Source: Azospirillum oryzae (GTDB lineage Bacteria > Pseudomonadota > Alphaproteobacteria > Azospirillales > Azospirillaceae). Taken from it: 64,000 nucleotides of DNA. The notes below the pieces were generated by a model. It was not told the origin of the DNA. It did no database searches and saw only the letters and a list, made by a program, of their open reading frames with translations. Both the position numbers and the translations under genes were made by a program. The stretch covers positions 666,501 to 730,500 of the forward strand of contig NZ_FXAK01000007.1 in the NCBI RefSeq assembly GCF_900177515.1. The letters run 5' to 3'. Shown piece after piece: positions 52,569 to 62,059 of the stretch; the first letter of the stretch is position 1; every line of letters begins with the position of its first letter.

Positions 52569-53864
52569 TCACTCGCCGAACACGCGCTTGAACACGGTGT
52601 CGACATGCTTGGTGTGGTAGGACATGTCGAACATCGGCTCCAGCTTGTCGCGACCGATGTGCTGGGCGATGTCGGGGTCGGCCGACAGCAGATCCAGATA
52701 ATTGCCGCCCTTCTCCCACACCTGCATGGCGTTGCGCTGCACCGCCTTGTAGCTGTCCTCGCGGCTCATCCCCGCCTGGGTCAGCGCCAGCAGGACGCGC
52801 TGCGAGAAGACCAGGCCGCCCAGATCGTCCAGGTTCTTCTGCATGCGCTCCGGATAGACCACCAGCTTTTCCATCATGCTGGTCAGGCGCACCAGGGCGA
52901 AGTCCAGCGTGACGGTGGCGTCGGGGCCGATCATCCGCTCGACCGAGCTGTGGGAGATGTCGCGCTCGTGCCACAGCGCGACGTTCTCCAGCGCCGGGAC
53001 CACGGCGGAGCGGACGATGCGGGCCAGACCGGTCAGGTTCTCCGACAGGACCGGGTTGCGCTTGTGCGGCATCGCCGACGAGCCCTTCTGGCCGGGGTGG
53101 AAATACTCCTCCGCCTCGCGGACCTCGGTGCGCTGCAGGTGGCGGACTTCCGTCGCCAGATTCTCGATGCTCGACGCGATCACGCCCAGCACGGAGAAGA
53201 AGAAGGCATGGCGGTCGCGCGGGATGACCTGGGTCGACACCGGCTCCACCGACAGGCCCAGCTTGGCGGCGACATGCTCCTCCACCCGCGGGTCGATGTT
53301 GGCGAAGGTGCCGACGGCGCCGGAGATGGCGCAGGTGGCGATGTCGGCGCGCGCCTGGACCAGACGCTCGCGCCCGCGGGCGAAGGCGGCGTAATGGCCG
53401 GCCAGCTTCAGGCCGAAGGTCGTCGGCTCGGCATGGATGCCGTGGCTGCGGCCGATGGTGACGGTGTTCTTGTGCTCGTACGCCCGGCGCTTCAGCGCGG
53501 CCAGCAGGGCGTCGATGTCGGCCAGCAGCAGGTCGGCGGCCTGGGTCATCTGCACGGCGAGGCAGGTGTCCAGCACGTCCGAGGAGGTCATGCCCTGGTG
53601 GACGAAGCGGGCCTCGGGGCCGACATATTCGGCGAGGTTGGTCAGGAAGGCGATGACGTCGTGACGGGTCTCCCGCTCGATCTCGTCGATGCGGTCGATC
53701 TCCCACTTGCCGCGCTCCCACACCGCCTTGGCGGCCTCCTTCGGGATCACGCCCAGCTCGGCCTGCGCGTCGCAGGCGTGCGCCTCGATCTCGAACCAGA
53801 TGCGGAAGCGGTTTTCCGGCTCCCAGATGCGGGCCATTTCGGGGCGGGTATAGCGGGGGATCAT
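52569..53864 (-). CDS. purB: Adenylosuccinate lyase
   Basis: A 431-residue PurB, which acts twice in purine synthesis by releasing fumarate from SAICAR and from adenylosuccinate. The fumarase-superfamily signature is GSSAMPHKRNPVLSENL near residue 260, with catalytic histidines in TSSDVLDT/GRSHGIHAEPTTF. The start IPRYTRPEMARIWEPEN is typical. It is apart from purC-purS (28 kb away). Both are in the window but not in one operon. Confidence 0.96.
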   Translation of the reverse strand: MIPRYTRPEMARIWEPENRFRIWFEIEAHACDAQAELGVIPKEAAKAVWERGKWEIDRIDEIERETRHDVIAFLTNLAEYVGPEARFVHQGMTSSDVLDTCLAVQMTQAADLLLADIDALLAALKRRAYEHKNTVTIGRSHGIHAEPTTFGLKLAGHYAAFARGRERLVQARADIATCAISGAVGTFANIDPRVEEHVAAKLGLSVEPVSTQVIPRDRHAFFFSVLGVIASSIENLATEVRHLQRTEVREAEEYFHPGQKGSSAMPHKRNPVLSENLTGLARIVRSAVVPALENVALWHERDISHSSVERMIGPDATVTLDFALVRLTSMMEKLVVYPERMQKNLDDLGGLVFSQRVLLALTQAGMSREDSYKAVQRNAMQVWEKGGNYLDLLSADPDIAQHIGRDKLEPMFDMSYHTKHVDTVFKRVFGE

Positions 53865-54279
53865 CGGCACTCTCCGGAGGATGCGGGCGCTGGGTCTCGG
53901 GCGCTGGGTCGGGGAAGGCTTGCGGGTCTCAAAGCCACGCGCGCGCGACCATAGCCGTGCCGGGAGGCGTTTTAAAGCCTCACGATGGACCACACCGGAC
54001 CCAACTGGCTCCGGCATTAAACTTTGCGGCCGAACCGTTGCCGACCGAAGGGAATCCGCGCCTAAAGGTGGATGAACCGACAATCCGCCGATTCCCTGTC
54101 CGTTCGCGGCGGCGCTACCCCGTGGCGATCCAGGGGAGAGGAAAACAGTCAAAGAGTCGCGCCGCGGTGGATTTGATTCGCTTGCAGTTGAATCGGTGCG
54201 AGCATTAAGCAACACTTGCACAGCGCATCGGGGCCGGCCCAAACCCGGATCCGGAGAGCCTATCCGAAGGGAGCCTTTC
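53865..54279. other. Divergent intergenic region, about 415 bases
   Basis: Between purB and the GGDEF-EAL gene. No ORF with coding bias. It includes a GC-rich purB-proximal part and a purine-rich patch (54130-54150). AGGGAG near 54267 serves the TTG start of the next gene. Confidence 0.35.
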
Positions 54280-57200
54280 TTGTCCGACCCCGTCGTCGAA
54301 CTGGTCCGTGCGCCGTCGCGCTCGTCCGACGAGGCCCGGCTCTACCGCCTGCAGTTCCTGGCGTCGATGGCGCTGGTGTCGGCGCTCGTCCTCGGGCTTG
54401 GCTTCTACTTCGTCTGGCAGCATTGGGCCGATCTGGAGCACGACCTGCGCCAGAGCGAGACACGCTATCTCCAGGAGCAGCGTCAGGCGCTGATGCAGGA
54501 GGTGGAGAATGCGCAGTCCTATCTGGCCTACATGCGCTCGCGCGTCGAACCGCTGCTGAAGGACCATCTGCGCACCCAGGTGAACGAGGCCTATGCCATC
54601 GCCCGCAGCGTCCATGACCGGGAACGGAACATCCTGCCCGAAGCGGCGGTGAAGGAGTCGATCAAGCAGACCCTGCGGCCGCTGCGCTTTTCCGGCGGCC
54701 GCGGCTACTACTTCATCCACGACATGACCGGCAACTCGGTCCTGATGCCGGTGGACCCGTCGCGGGAGGGGGCGCCGAAGGACGGAACGTCGCCCTCCGC
54801 CGTGCCCGACACGGCGGAGGATTCGGTCGTCAGCGAACTGATGCGGGCGGCCCACGACCCCAATCGGCGCGGCTTTGCCCGCTATCGCGTGAGCCTGCCC
54901 GACGATCCGGCGCAGACCGTCGACAAGCTGGCCTTCGTCCGCCTGTTCGAACCTTATGACTGGCTGATCGGCGCCAGCGATTCGCTGAGCGCCGTGGAGA
55001 CGCGGCTGCAGAATGAATCGCTGGATCGCCTGCGCGCCTTCCGGTTCGGTGAGACCGGCTTCATCGGCGTGCTGCGCCAGGACGGGCAGGTGCTGCTGTC
55101 GCCCACCGCCCCGGCGTCGGAAGGGATGAACGCCCGCGACCTGCCATGGAAGACCGAGCGCGACATCGTCACCGGCATGCTGGAGCTGGGGCGCAAGGGC
55201 GGCGGCGAGCTGCGCTATGACTGGATCCATCCGGTCTCGGCGCGGCCGACACCGAAGATGGCCTATGTCTCCGCCCCCAACGTCTGGGGCTGGATCCTGG
55301 TCGCGGGCTCCTACATCGACGATGTCGGCCGCGAGATGGAGGCCCGCCGGGCGGAGATCAGCCGCGGCGTCAACCAGCGGGTCTGGACCACGGTCGCCGT
55401 TCTGGGCGTGGCGCTGGCGGCCTCGGTTGGCGTGTCGTGGCTGGTCACCGGCTGGATCCGGCGCATCGTCGGCAGCTACCAGCTGCGGGTCCGGCACAGC
55501 GACAGCATGCTGCGCGAACGAGCGCGCCAGCTCTATCTCGCCAACTTCTTCATCGACCATGTGTCGGAGATCGTCGTGCTGGCCGACGCCGGCCTGCGCA
55601 TCGCCTACGTCAATCCCTTCGGCTGCAAGGCGCTGGGCGGGAGGCTGGACGATCTGGTGATGGGGCAGGCCGACCTGCTGAAGCGCTTCGCCGCGGAGGG
55701 GGAGGACGCGGCCAGCCATTACGAGACCGCCTATCTCACCGCCGACGGCCGCATGCTGGAGCTTGAGGTCACCGCCAGCCGCATCACCTACGAGGGCGAC
55801 GTCTATTACTCCGCCATCGCCCGCGATATCAGTGAGCGCAAGCGGGCGGAATGGCAGCTGCGGCTGTCGGCCAAGGTGTTCGACAACGCGGCGGAGGGCA
55901 TGTTCGTCGCCAACGAACACCGGCAGATCGTCGCCGCCAACGACGCCTTCTCCCGCATCACCGGCTATGGGCGGGACGAGGTGCTGGGCCGCGGCCCGGA
56001 ATTCCTGCGTTCCGACCGCAATCCGCCGGAATTCTATGAAGAGCTTTGGGCGCAGCTGCGCGCGCAAGGCCATTGGGCCGGGGAGATCTGGAGCACCCGC
56101 AAGAACGGCGAGGTGTTTCCGGAATGGCTGAGCGTCAAGCTGGTGAGGAACGAGGACGGTGCCGTCGCCAACTACATCGCCGCCTTCGCCGACATCACCG
56201 AGACCCGCGCGCAGGAGGAGCGCATCCGCCATCTGGCGCAGTTCGACTTCCTGACCGACCTGCCCAACCGCTTCCTCCTGCGCGACCGGCTGGAGCGGGC
56301 GATCCTGGCCGCCGGGCGCCACGGCACCAAGGTGGGGCTGCTGTTCGTCGACCTCGACCGCTTCAAGACCATCAACGACAGCCTCGGCCATCAGGTCGGC
56401 GACGGCCTTCTGCGCGAGGTGGCGGTGCGGCTGACCGGCACGGTGCGGGCCAGCGACACGGTCAGCCGGCAGGGCGGCGACGAGTTCATCATCCTCATCA
56501 GCGACATGGACAGCCCCGACGCCGCCGACATCGTTGCGCGCAAGGTGCTGCACGCCCTGTCGGAAGCCTATCTGATCGACGGACACGAGCTGCAGGTCAC
56601 GCCTTCCATCGGCATCGCGGTCTATCCCGACGACGGCATCGGCATCGACGCGCTGCTGAAGAGCGCCGACATGGCGATGTATGCCGCCAAGGAGGCCGGG
56701 CGCGCGACCTACCGCTTCTTCACGCCGGAGCTGAACCGCCGCGCGTCGGATCGCATGTGGACCGAAAACAACCTGCGCCGCGCCCTGGCCAACAACGAGC
56801 TGGAGCTGCATTTCCAGCCGCAGTTCTCGCTGGACGACCGCCGGCTGGTCGGGGCGGAGGCGCTGGTGCGCTGGCGTCAGCCCGACGGCACGCTGATCAT
56901 GCCCGGCCAGTTCATTCCGGTGGCCGAGGATACCGGCCTGATCCTGCCCCTCGGCGACTGGGTGCTGGGCGAGGCCTGCCGCCGGGTGTCGGAACTGCTG
57001 CGCCACCGCGACCTGCTGATCGCCATCAACCTGTCGGCGGTGCAGGTGCGCCGCCCCGGACTGGCGGAGCGGGTAGCCGGCTGGCTGTCCGCCTACGGCA
57101 TCCCGCCGTCGGCGCTGGAGCTGGAGGTGACGGAAAGCGTCCTGATGGACGAGTCCGACGTCGTGTCGGAAACCTTCTCGCAACTGCGCGAGATGGGCGT

Positions 57201-57552
57201 GCCGCTGGCCATCGACGATTTCGGCACCGGCTATTCCTCGCTGGCCTATCTGAAGCGCTTCCGGGTGGACAAGCTGAAGATCGACCGCAGCTTCGTCAGC
57301 GGCCTGCGCGCCGACGACCCGGACAGCGGCGCCATCGCCGAGGCGATCATCGGCATGGCCCGCAGTTTGCGCATGCAGACGCTGGCCGAAGGGGTGGAGA
57401 CGGAGGAGCAGTACGACTGCCTCGCCGGGATGGGCTGCGACCAATGCCAGGGCTATCTGCTGGGCCGCCCGATGCCCTACGAGGATTTCCTGGAGTTCGT
57501 CCGCCGCGATGCCGCCACAGCCGGGCTGCTGATGGCGGAGGCGATGGACTAG
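54280..57552 (+). CDS. Membrane PAS-GGDEF-EAL protein (cyclic-di-GMP)
   Basis: A 1090-residue membrane protein. TM1 is about 24-46, a periplasmic Cache-type sensor (47-367) has RGYYFIHDMTGNSVLMPVD typical of Cache_2, and TM2 is about 368-393. Two PAS domains follow, then a GGDEF domain with intact GGDEF at 732-736 (cyclase) and an EAL domain with intact EAL at 860-862 and DDFGTGYSSL (phosphodiesterase). Both catalytic signatures are present, so it could make or degrade c-di-GMP. It starts at TTG 54280 with AGGGAG seven bases upstream; GTG 54196 lacks a ribosome site. Confidence 0.88.
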   Translation: MSDPVVELVRAPSRSSDEARLYRLQFLASMALVSALVLGLGFYFVWQHWADLEHDLRQSETRYLQEQRQALMQEVENAQSYLAYMRSRVEPLLKDHLRTQVNEAYAIARSVHDRERNILPEAAVKESIKQTLRPLRFSGGRGYYFIHDMTGNSVLMPVDPSREGAPKDGTSPSAVPDTAEDSVVSELMRAAHDPNRRGFARYRVSLPDDPAQTVDKLAFVRLFEPYDWLIGASDSLSAVETRLQNESLDRLRAFRFGETGFIGVLRQDGQVLLSPTAPASEGMNARDLPWKTERDIVTGMLELGRKGGGELRYDWIHPVSARPTPKMAYVSAPNVWGWILVAGSYIDDVGREMEARRAEISRGVNQRVWTTVAVLGVALAASVGVSWLVTGWIRRIVGSYQLRVRHSDSMLRERARQLYLANFFIDHVSEIVVLADAGLRIAYVNPFGCKALGGRLDDLVMGQADLLKRFAAEGEDAASHYETAYLTADGRMLELEVTASRITYEGDVYYSAIARDISERKRAEWQLRLSAKVFDNAAEGMFVANEHRQIVAANDAFSRITGYGRDEVLGRGPEFLRSDRNPPEFYEELWAQLRAQGHWAGEIWSTRKNGEVFPEWLSVKLVRNEDGAVANYIAAFADITETRAQEERIRHLAQFDFLTDLPNRFLLRDRLERAILAAGRHGTKVGLLFVDLDRFKTINDSLGHQVGDGLLREVAVRLTGTVRASDTVSRQGGDEFIILISDMDSPDAADIVARKVLHALSEAYLIDGHELQVTPSIGIAVYPDDGIGIDALLKSADMAMYAAKEAGRATYRFFTPELNRRASDRMWTENNLRRALANNELELHFQPQFSLDDRRLVGAEALVRWRQPDGTLIMPGQFIPVAEDTGLILPLGDWVLGEACRRVSELLRHRDLLIAINLSAVQVRRPGLAERVAGWLSAYGIPPSALELEVTESVLMDESDVVSETFSQLREMGVPLAIDDFGTGYSSLAYLKRFRVDKLKIDRSFVSGLRADDPDSGAIAEAIIGMARSLRMQTLAEGVETEEQYDCLAGMGCDQCQGYLLGRPMPYEDFLEFVRRDAATAGLLMAEAMD

Positions 57553-57577
57553 GCGCCTCTACCCTCTCTTATGGCCA

Positions 57578-58336
57578 TCACCCGTAGCGCAGCAGCCTTG
57601 TCCCGTTCGCCTTCAGCCACGCCCGCGGCCACTCCACGCCGGTGCCGTCGGTCAGGCTGGCGCACAGCGCCCAGAAGCGCGAGGAATGGTTCATCTCGCG
57701 CAGATGCGCCACCTCATGTCCGACGACATAATCCAGAACCGGCTCCGGCGTCAGGATCAGGCGCCAGGAGAAGGACAGCCGGCCGGTGGACGAGCAGCTG
57801 CCCCAGCGGCTCTTGGTGTCGCGGATGGTGACGGCGGCCACGCGGGCGCCGATGGTCGCCGCCTTCAGCCGGGCGCGGGCCGCCAGTTCGCGCTTGGCCT
57901 CGGCGGTCAGGAAATCGCGGATGCGGCGGGCGATATGCTCCGGCTGGCCGCCGACCAGCAGGGCGCCGTCCTCGATCCGGGTCGCGCCGCGCAGGGCCGG
58001 GTCATGGCGGATGACGTGCTCGACGCCGAGATAGGGCACGCTGGCGCCGTCGGCGAAGGGCAGGGAGGGCGGCATCGCCGCCAGCCGTGCCCGCAGCCAA
58101 CCGTCATGCCGGCCGACGAACTGGCGGGCGTCGGTCTCCGACACGCCGACAGGCACCACCACCTGGACCAGCCCGCGCCCGGGATCGACGCGCAGGGTCA
58201 TGCGGGTGGCGCGCGCGCTCTCCCGCAACTCCAGCGGCATCGGCAGGCCGGAAATCTCGAGCGCCCGCGGCGGCTGGGGCGGTCGGGCGGCGGATCGCTT
58301 GCGGCGACGGGACGGGGAGGGGCGGCGTTGCACCAT
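57578..58336 (-). CDS. YgjP-type metallopeptidase (M48-like)
   Basis: A 252-residue protein of the YgjP/DUF45 metallopeptidase group. The zinc motif is VVGHEVAHLREMNHS near residue 205, preceded by KSRWGSCSSTGRLSFSWRL, which is diagnostic for the family. An Arg-rich N-terminal 25 residues look disordered. It is probably a cytosolic zinc protease of unknown substrate. It converges with the c-di-GMP gene. Confidence 0.85.
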   Translation of the reverse strand: MVQRRPSPSRRRKRSAARPPQPPRALEISGLPMPLELRESARATRMTLRVDPGRGLVQVVVPVGVSETDARQFVGRHDGWLRARLAAMPPSLPFADGASVPYLGVEHVIRHDPALRGATRIEDGALLVGGQPEHIARRIRDFLTAEAKRELAARARLKAATIGARVAAVTIRDTKSRWGSCSSTGRLSFSWRLILTPEPVLDYVVGHEVAHLREMNHSSRFWALCASLTDGTGVEWPRAWLKANGTRLLRYG

Positions 58337-58474
58337 GGGCGTCTTATAGCGCGGCCGACGCCGGATGCGGAAGCGTCCTCCGCCCTTTGTCGGAATGGCG
58401 CGGCGGCGTGGCTTCTGATCTAAGTCTTAAGGCTTTCGAACGAACTTAGGCCATGGGGTGGACTGAGGTCACAT

Positions 58475-58504
58475 TTGACACGATCGATCGGAGCACAAGA
58501 TAAA
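58475..58504 (+). promoter_or_regulatory. Sigma-70-like promoter of the hybrid kinase
   Basis: TTGACA (58475-58480), an 18-base spacer, GATAAA (58499-58504). Start expected near 58511, leaving about 90 bases of leader before the ATG at 58600. Confidence 0.6.
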
Positions 58505-58599
58505 GCAGAGGTAACGCGGTGGTCTGTGGACATCCCTTTATCGCGGGTCCCGCCGCCCGTTTTCCTGTCGTTGGTCTTTCCCATAGCCTTGCCGAGTAC

Positions 58600-60192
58600 A
58601 TGCCGATGCCTCTGATCCCAGGACAAACGCCGACACGCGAGGATCTGTTGGACGCCCTGCTGTCGGCCAACGGCTCGCCCCAGGCCCTGCTTGGCGAGGA
58701 TGGTCGCTTGCTGGTGGCGAATCGTGCCTTCGCCGACGCTCTCGGCTGCCCGCCGGATGCGGTGGAGGGGAGGACGCTGGCGGAGGCCGGGCTGCAGGCC
58801 GGCACCGCCGATGGGATCGAGAAGCTGCGGCGGCAGGTGATGACCACAGGTAGGCCGGCCAGCGCCGCCGGCCCGCTCCCCGGCCTGCCGTCTGCGCTGG
58901 CGCTGACCCCGGTGGCGGATGCCGGCGGGAGCGTCCGCGCGGTGGCGCTGGCCGCCGATGCCGGTGCCGCCGCCCTGGCCGAAGCGCGGGCGGAAACCGC
59001 GCAGGCGCGCGCCGATGCCGAACGCGCCCGCACCGCCAAGGGCAAGTTCCTGTCCGCCGCCAGCCACGACCTGCGCCAGCCCTTCCAGGCGATGCACCTG
59101 TTCCACCATCTGCTGAGCGGCCGGCTGACCGATCCGGCCTCCATCGAGCTGGCGAACAAGCTGGAGCAGGCGATCATTGGCGGCGAGACCCTGCTGCGCG
59201 CCCTCCTGGAGGTGTCGGCGCTGGAGGCCGGGCTGGTCACCGCCAATCCGCAGACCTTCCCGGTCGACGAACTGCTCGCCAAGATGCTGGAGGAGTTCGG
59301 GCCGGAGGCGGAGGCCAAGGGGCTGCGCTTCAACGTCCACCCGCTCGACGCCCAGGTGACCAGCGATCCGGTGCTGATGGAACGGCTGCTGCGGCCGATC
59401 ATGGCCAACGCCCTGCGCTATACCCTGACGGGCGGCATCCTGCTGGCGGCGCGGCGGCGCGGTGCGAACCTGCGCATCGAGGTGTGGGACACCGGCGTCG
59501 GCATCGATCCGTCCAACCATGCCGTGATCTTCGAGGACTTCCACCAGCTCGGCAATCCGGGGCGTGACCGCAAGCAGGGGCTCGGCCTCGGTCTCGCCAT
59601 CGTGCGGCGGCTGGCCCAGGTTCTGGGGCATCCGGTCACCGTGCGTTCCAAGCCCGGCAAGGGATCGGTCTTCGCGGTGGAGGTGCCGTTGGCCGGCAAT
59701 GACGGCGACCGGTCGGGTGACGACTCCGCCGACGGCGACCCTGACCCGGCGGCCGGCCAATCTTCTACCGCCGGGGCCGCCGCGCCCGCTGCCGCCGGCA
59801 CCGTGCTGGTGATCGAGGACGATGCCATGCAGCTGGAGGGGATCGGGCTGCTGCTGCAGGGCTGGGGCTATGCGGTCATCCCCGCCCGCGGCATCGACGA
59901 GGCCTGCGCCGGGCTGGAGGGGGGCGCCGCGACCCCCGATCTCGTGCTGTCGGACCTGCGGCTGTCCGGGCCGGAGACCGGCATCGACGCCATCCAGGTG
60001 GTGCGCGCCCGCTGCGGCCGGCGGGTGCCGGGCGTCATCGTCACCGGCGACACCGATCCCGACCGGCTGCGCAGCGTCGACCGCAGCGGCTTTCCCCTGG
60101 TCCACAAGCCCTGCGACCCCGCCGCCCTGCGCCGCCTGCTGAGCCGCAGTCTGCCACCCGTCCGCCGGCCTGATACCGCCTGCCCGCGTTAG
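58600..60192 (+). CDS. Hybrid histidine kinase, PAS-HisKA-HATPase-receiver
   Basis: A 530-residue soluble hybrid kinase. A weak PAS domain (about 20-120) and a coiled coil precede HisKA with His156 in ASHDLRQPFQAMHLF, a variant seen in NahK-like kinases. The ATPase domain has WDTGVGI and GLGLGLAIVRRLA, and a C-terminal receiver has Asp452 in VLSDLRLSG. An acidic Ala/Pro linker (about 365-395) connects kinase and receiver. ATG 58600 is chosen over GTG 58519 because the intervening codons have low third-position GC and the promoter would start transcription at about 58511. Confidence 0.85.
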   Translation: MPMPLIPGQTPTREDLLDALLSANGSPQALLGEDGRLLVANRAFADALGCPPDAVEGRTLAEAGLQAGTADGIEKLRRQVMTTGRPASAAGPLPGLPSALALTPVADAGGSVRAVALAADAGAAALAEARAETAQARADAERARTAKGKFLSAASHDLRQPFQAMHLFHHLLSGRLTDPASIELANKLEQAIIGGETLLRALLEVSALEAGLVTANPQTFPVDELLAKMLEEFGPEAEAKGLRFNVHPLDAQVTSDPVLMERLLRPIMANALRYTLTGGILLAARRRGANLRIEVWDTGVGIDPSNHAVIFEDFHQLGNPGRDRKQGLGLGLAIVRRLAQVLGHPVTVRSKPGKGSVFAVEVPLAGNDGDRSGDDSADGDPDPAAGQSSTAGAAAPAAAGTVLVIEDDAMQLEGIGLLLQGWGYAVIPARGIDEACAGLEGGAATPDLVLSDLRLSGPETGIDAIQVVRARCGRRVPGVIVTGDTDPDRLRSVDRSGFPLVHKPCDPAALRRLLSRSLPPVRRPDTACPR

Positions 60193-60489
60193 ACATTCCG
60201 CGTCCGCGCATTTTCGCTCCGCAACATTTCCCTGCTGCGGTTTTCACGTCATAAAACTGTAATGCGGCGTCTTGACAGACCCCGGTATGCGTGCGCAGTG
60301 TGACGCTTAGAGCAACCAAACAGTTTCGAAAACGATCATCGAGCAGCCGGTCTTTTTCGCAAGCGCACACATCGCCTCCACATGGCGCCGAATGCGTCTG
60401 CCACCAAAACTTCACGAAAGCGTCGCGGGACGGCAACCCGTTGCCCTCATGACAACCGCGAACCATACCGGGATAGGGAGACCCACCGC
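60193..60489. other. ugp regulatory region
   Basis: About 297 bases upstream of ugpB. It holds a Pho-box-like double site (60246-60263) and TTGACA (60272-60277), with no obvious -10 at the standard spacing. No ORF is convincing here. Confidence 0.45.
60246..60263 (+). promoter_or_regulatory. Pho-box-like site upstream of ugpB
   Basis: ACGTCAT-AAAA-CTGTAAT, two seven-base words with a four-base spacer, 11 of 14 matches to the PhoB site CTGTCAT-N4-CTGTCAT. ugp genes are classical PhoB targets, which supports the reading. Confidence 0.6.
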
Positions 60490-61845
60490 ATGTTGACCCG
60501 CCGCAAGCTTGCCCTCCTGACGGGCGCAGCCACCACCAGCGCGCTGCTGTTCGCCGCCGCCCTGCCGGGCACTGCGCTGGCGCAGCAGAAAACGATGATC
60601 GATTTCTGGCACGGCCTGCCGCAGCCGCTGGGTGGCCAGCTGGAGCAGATCGTCAAGGATTTCAATGACAGCCAGCAGACGGTCCAGGTCAACGCCTCCT
60701 ACAAGGGCAGCTATCCGGAGACGATGCAGGCGGCCATCGCCGCCTTCCGTGCCGGCAACGCGCCGCACATCGTGCAGATGTTCGAGGTCGGGACCGCCAC
60801 CATGATGGCCGCCGGCCCGGCGGTGAAGCCGGTCTATCAACTGATGCAGGAGACCGGGGCGTCCTTCGACCCCGACGCCTACATCCCGGCGGTCAAGGGC
60901 TATTACTCGTCCAAGGACGGGAAGATGATGGCGCTGCCGTTCAACAGCTCCACCACCATCATGTTCTACAACAAGGACGCCTTCCAGAAGGCCGGCCTCG
61001 ACCCCAACAAGCCGCCGGCGACCTGGCCGGAGATGATCGAGGCGACGAAGAAGCTGAAGGCGTCGGGCTCCACCTGCCCGCTGACCACCTCCTGGCCGGT
61101 GTGGGCGCAGTTCGAACAGCTGGGCGCCATCCACAACACGCCCTTCGCCACCCAGCAGAACGGCTTCGGCGGCCTGAACGCCGAGCTGAAGATCAATGCC
61201 CCGCTCTACGTCAAGCATGTCCAGACGCTGATCGACATGCAGAAGGACGGGCTGTTCAAGTATGGCGGCCGCGACAACAAGCCGGACGCCCTGTTCCCGT
61301 CGGGCGAATGCGCGATGATCCACGGCTCGTCCGGCCTGCGCAGCCGCATCATCAAGGAGGCGAATTTCGCCTGGGGCGCCGCCCCGCTGCCCTATTGGCC
61401 GGAATTCGCCAAGGACGGCCCGAAGAACAGCATCATCGGCGGCGCCGCCTTCTGGGTGATGACCGCGCCCAAGCGTACCCCGGCCGAGTACAAGGCGGTG
61501 TCGCAGTTCTTCAGCTATCTCGCCCGGCCCGAGGTCGATGCCAAGTGGCACATGGACACCGGCTATGTCCCGGTGACGATGAAGGGCTACGAGCTGGCCA
61601 AGTCCCAGGGCTATTACGAGAAGAATCCGGGTGCCGACGTTCCGGCCGCGCAGCTGACCCGCACGCCGACCACCGAGAACAGCATGGGCCTGCGCCTGGG
61701 CAACCTGCCGGAAATCCGCAACATCATCCAGGAAGAGCTTGAGAAGGCCTTCCAGGGCCAGCAGGACGCCCGCCAAGCGCTGGACGCCTCGGTGAAGCGC
61801 GGCAACGCCGTGCTCCGCAACTTCGAGCGGGCCAACAAGGGCTGA
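60490..61845 (+). CDS. ugpB: sn-Glycerol-3-phosphate ABC transporter binding protein
   Basis: A 451-residue periplasmic substrate-binding protein. A Sec signal peptide (about 1-31, ending GTALAQ) is followed by IDFWHGLPQPLGGQLEQIV, the UgpB-type N-lobe, and PFNSSTTIMFYNKDAF. Conserved ligand residues such as the Trp-rich region around TSWPVW match UgpB. It delivers glycerol-3-phosphate or glycerophosphodiesters to UgpAE for phosphate scavenging. It is the first gene of ugpBAEC behind a Pho-box-like site. Confidence 0.92.
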   Translation: MLTRRKLALLTGAATTSALLFAAALPGTALAQQKTMIDFWHGLPQPLGGQLEQIVKDFNDSQQTVQVNASYKGSYPETMQAAIAAFRAGNAPHIVQMFEVGTATMMAAGPAVKPVYQLMQETGASFDPDAYIPAVKGYYSSKDGKMMALPFNSSTTIMFYNKDAFQKAGLDPNKPPATWPEMIEATKKLKASGSTCPLTTSWPVWAQFEQLGAIHNTPFATQQNGFGGLNAELKINAPLYVKHVQTLIDMQKDGLFKYGGRDNKPDALFPSGECAMIHGSSGLRSRIIKEANFAWGAAPLPYWPEFAKDGPKNSIIGGAAFWVMTAPKRTPAEYKAVSQFFSYLARPEVDAKWHMDTGYVPVTMKGYELAKSQGYYEKNPGADVPAAQLTRTPTTENSMGLRLGNLPEIRNIIQEELEKAFQGQQDARQALDASVKRGNAVLRNFERANKG

Positions 61846-61867
61846 TCCGCTGAACCTCTCCAGGATC

Positions 61868-62009
61868 CCCTCTCCCCCCCGGGGAGAGGGTTAGGGTGAG
61901 GGGGATGCGCGGCGAGGATCTTCAAGCATCGCGCACTCCCCGTTCCCGACCAATCCACCCCATGCCACCCCCTCACCCCGACCCTCTCCCCGGGGGGAGA
62001 GGGGGAAGC
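61868..62009. repeat. Inverted CCCTCTCCCC repeat between ugpB and ugpA
   Basis: A left arm with CCCTCTCC, GGGGAGAGGG and AGGGTGAGGG (61868-61903) and a right arm with CCCCTCACCC, CCCTCTCCCC and GGGGAGAGGG (61972-62009) form a composite palindrome. This word family is a common dispersed repeat in proteobacterial genomes. The element sits inside the operon. Confidence 0.8.
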
Positions 62010-62059
62010 CGGGGAGCGGCGCCCCCGAACGCAACGCCCAACCCACGAAAGACCAACCC

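Noticed and set aside
54205..57444. 1079-codon minus-strand open frame
   Set aside because: It is the shadow of the PAS-GGDEF-EAL gene, with low-complexity translation and no ribosome site.
58519..58599. GTG start for the hybrid kinase with an AGAGG site
   Set aside because: The 27 extra codons have low third-position GC and the predicted promoter would start transcription within the ribosome site. ATG 58600 fits better.
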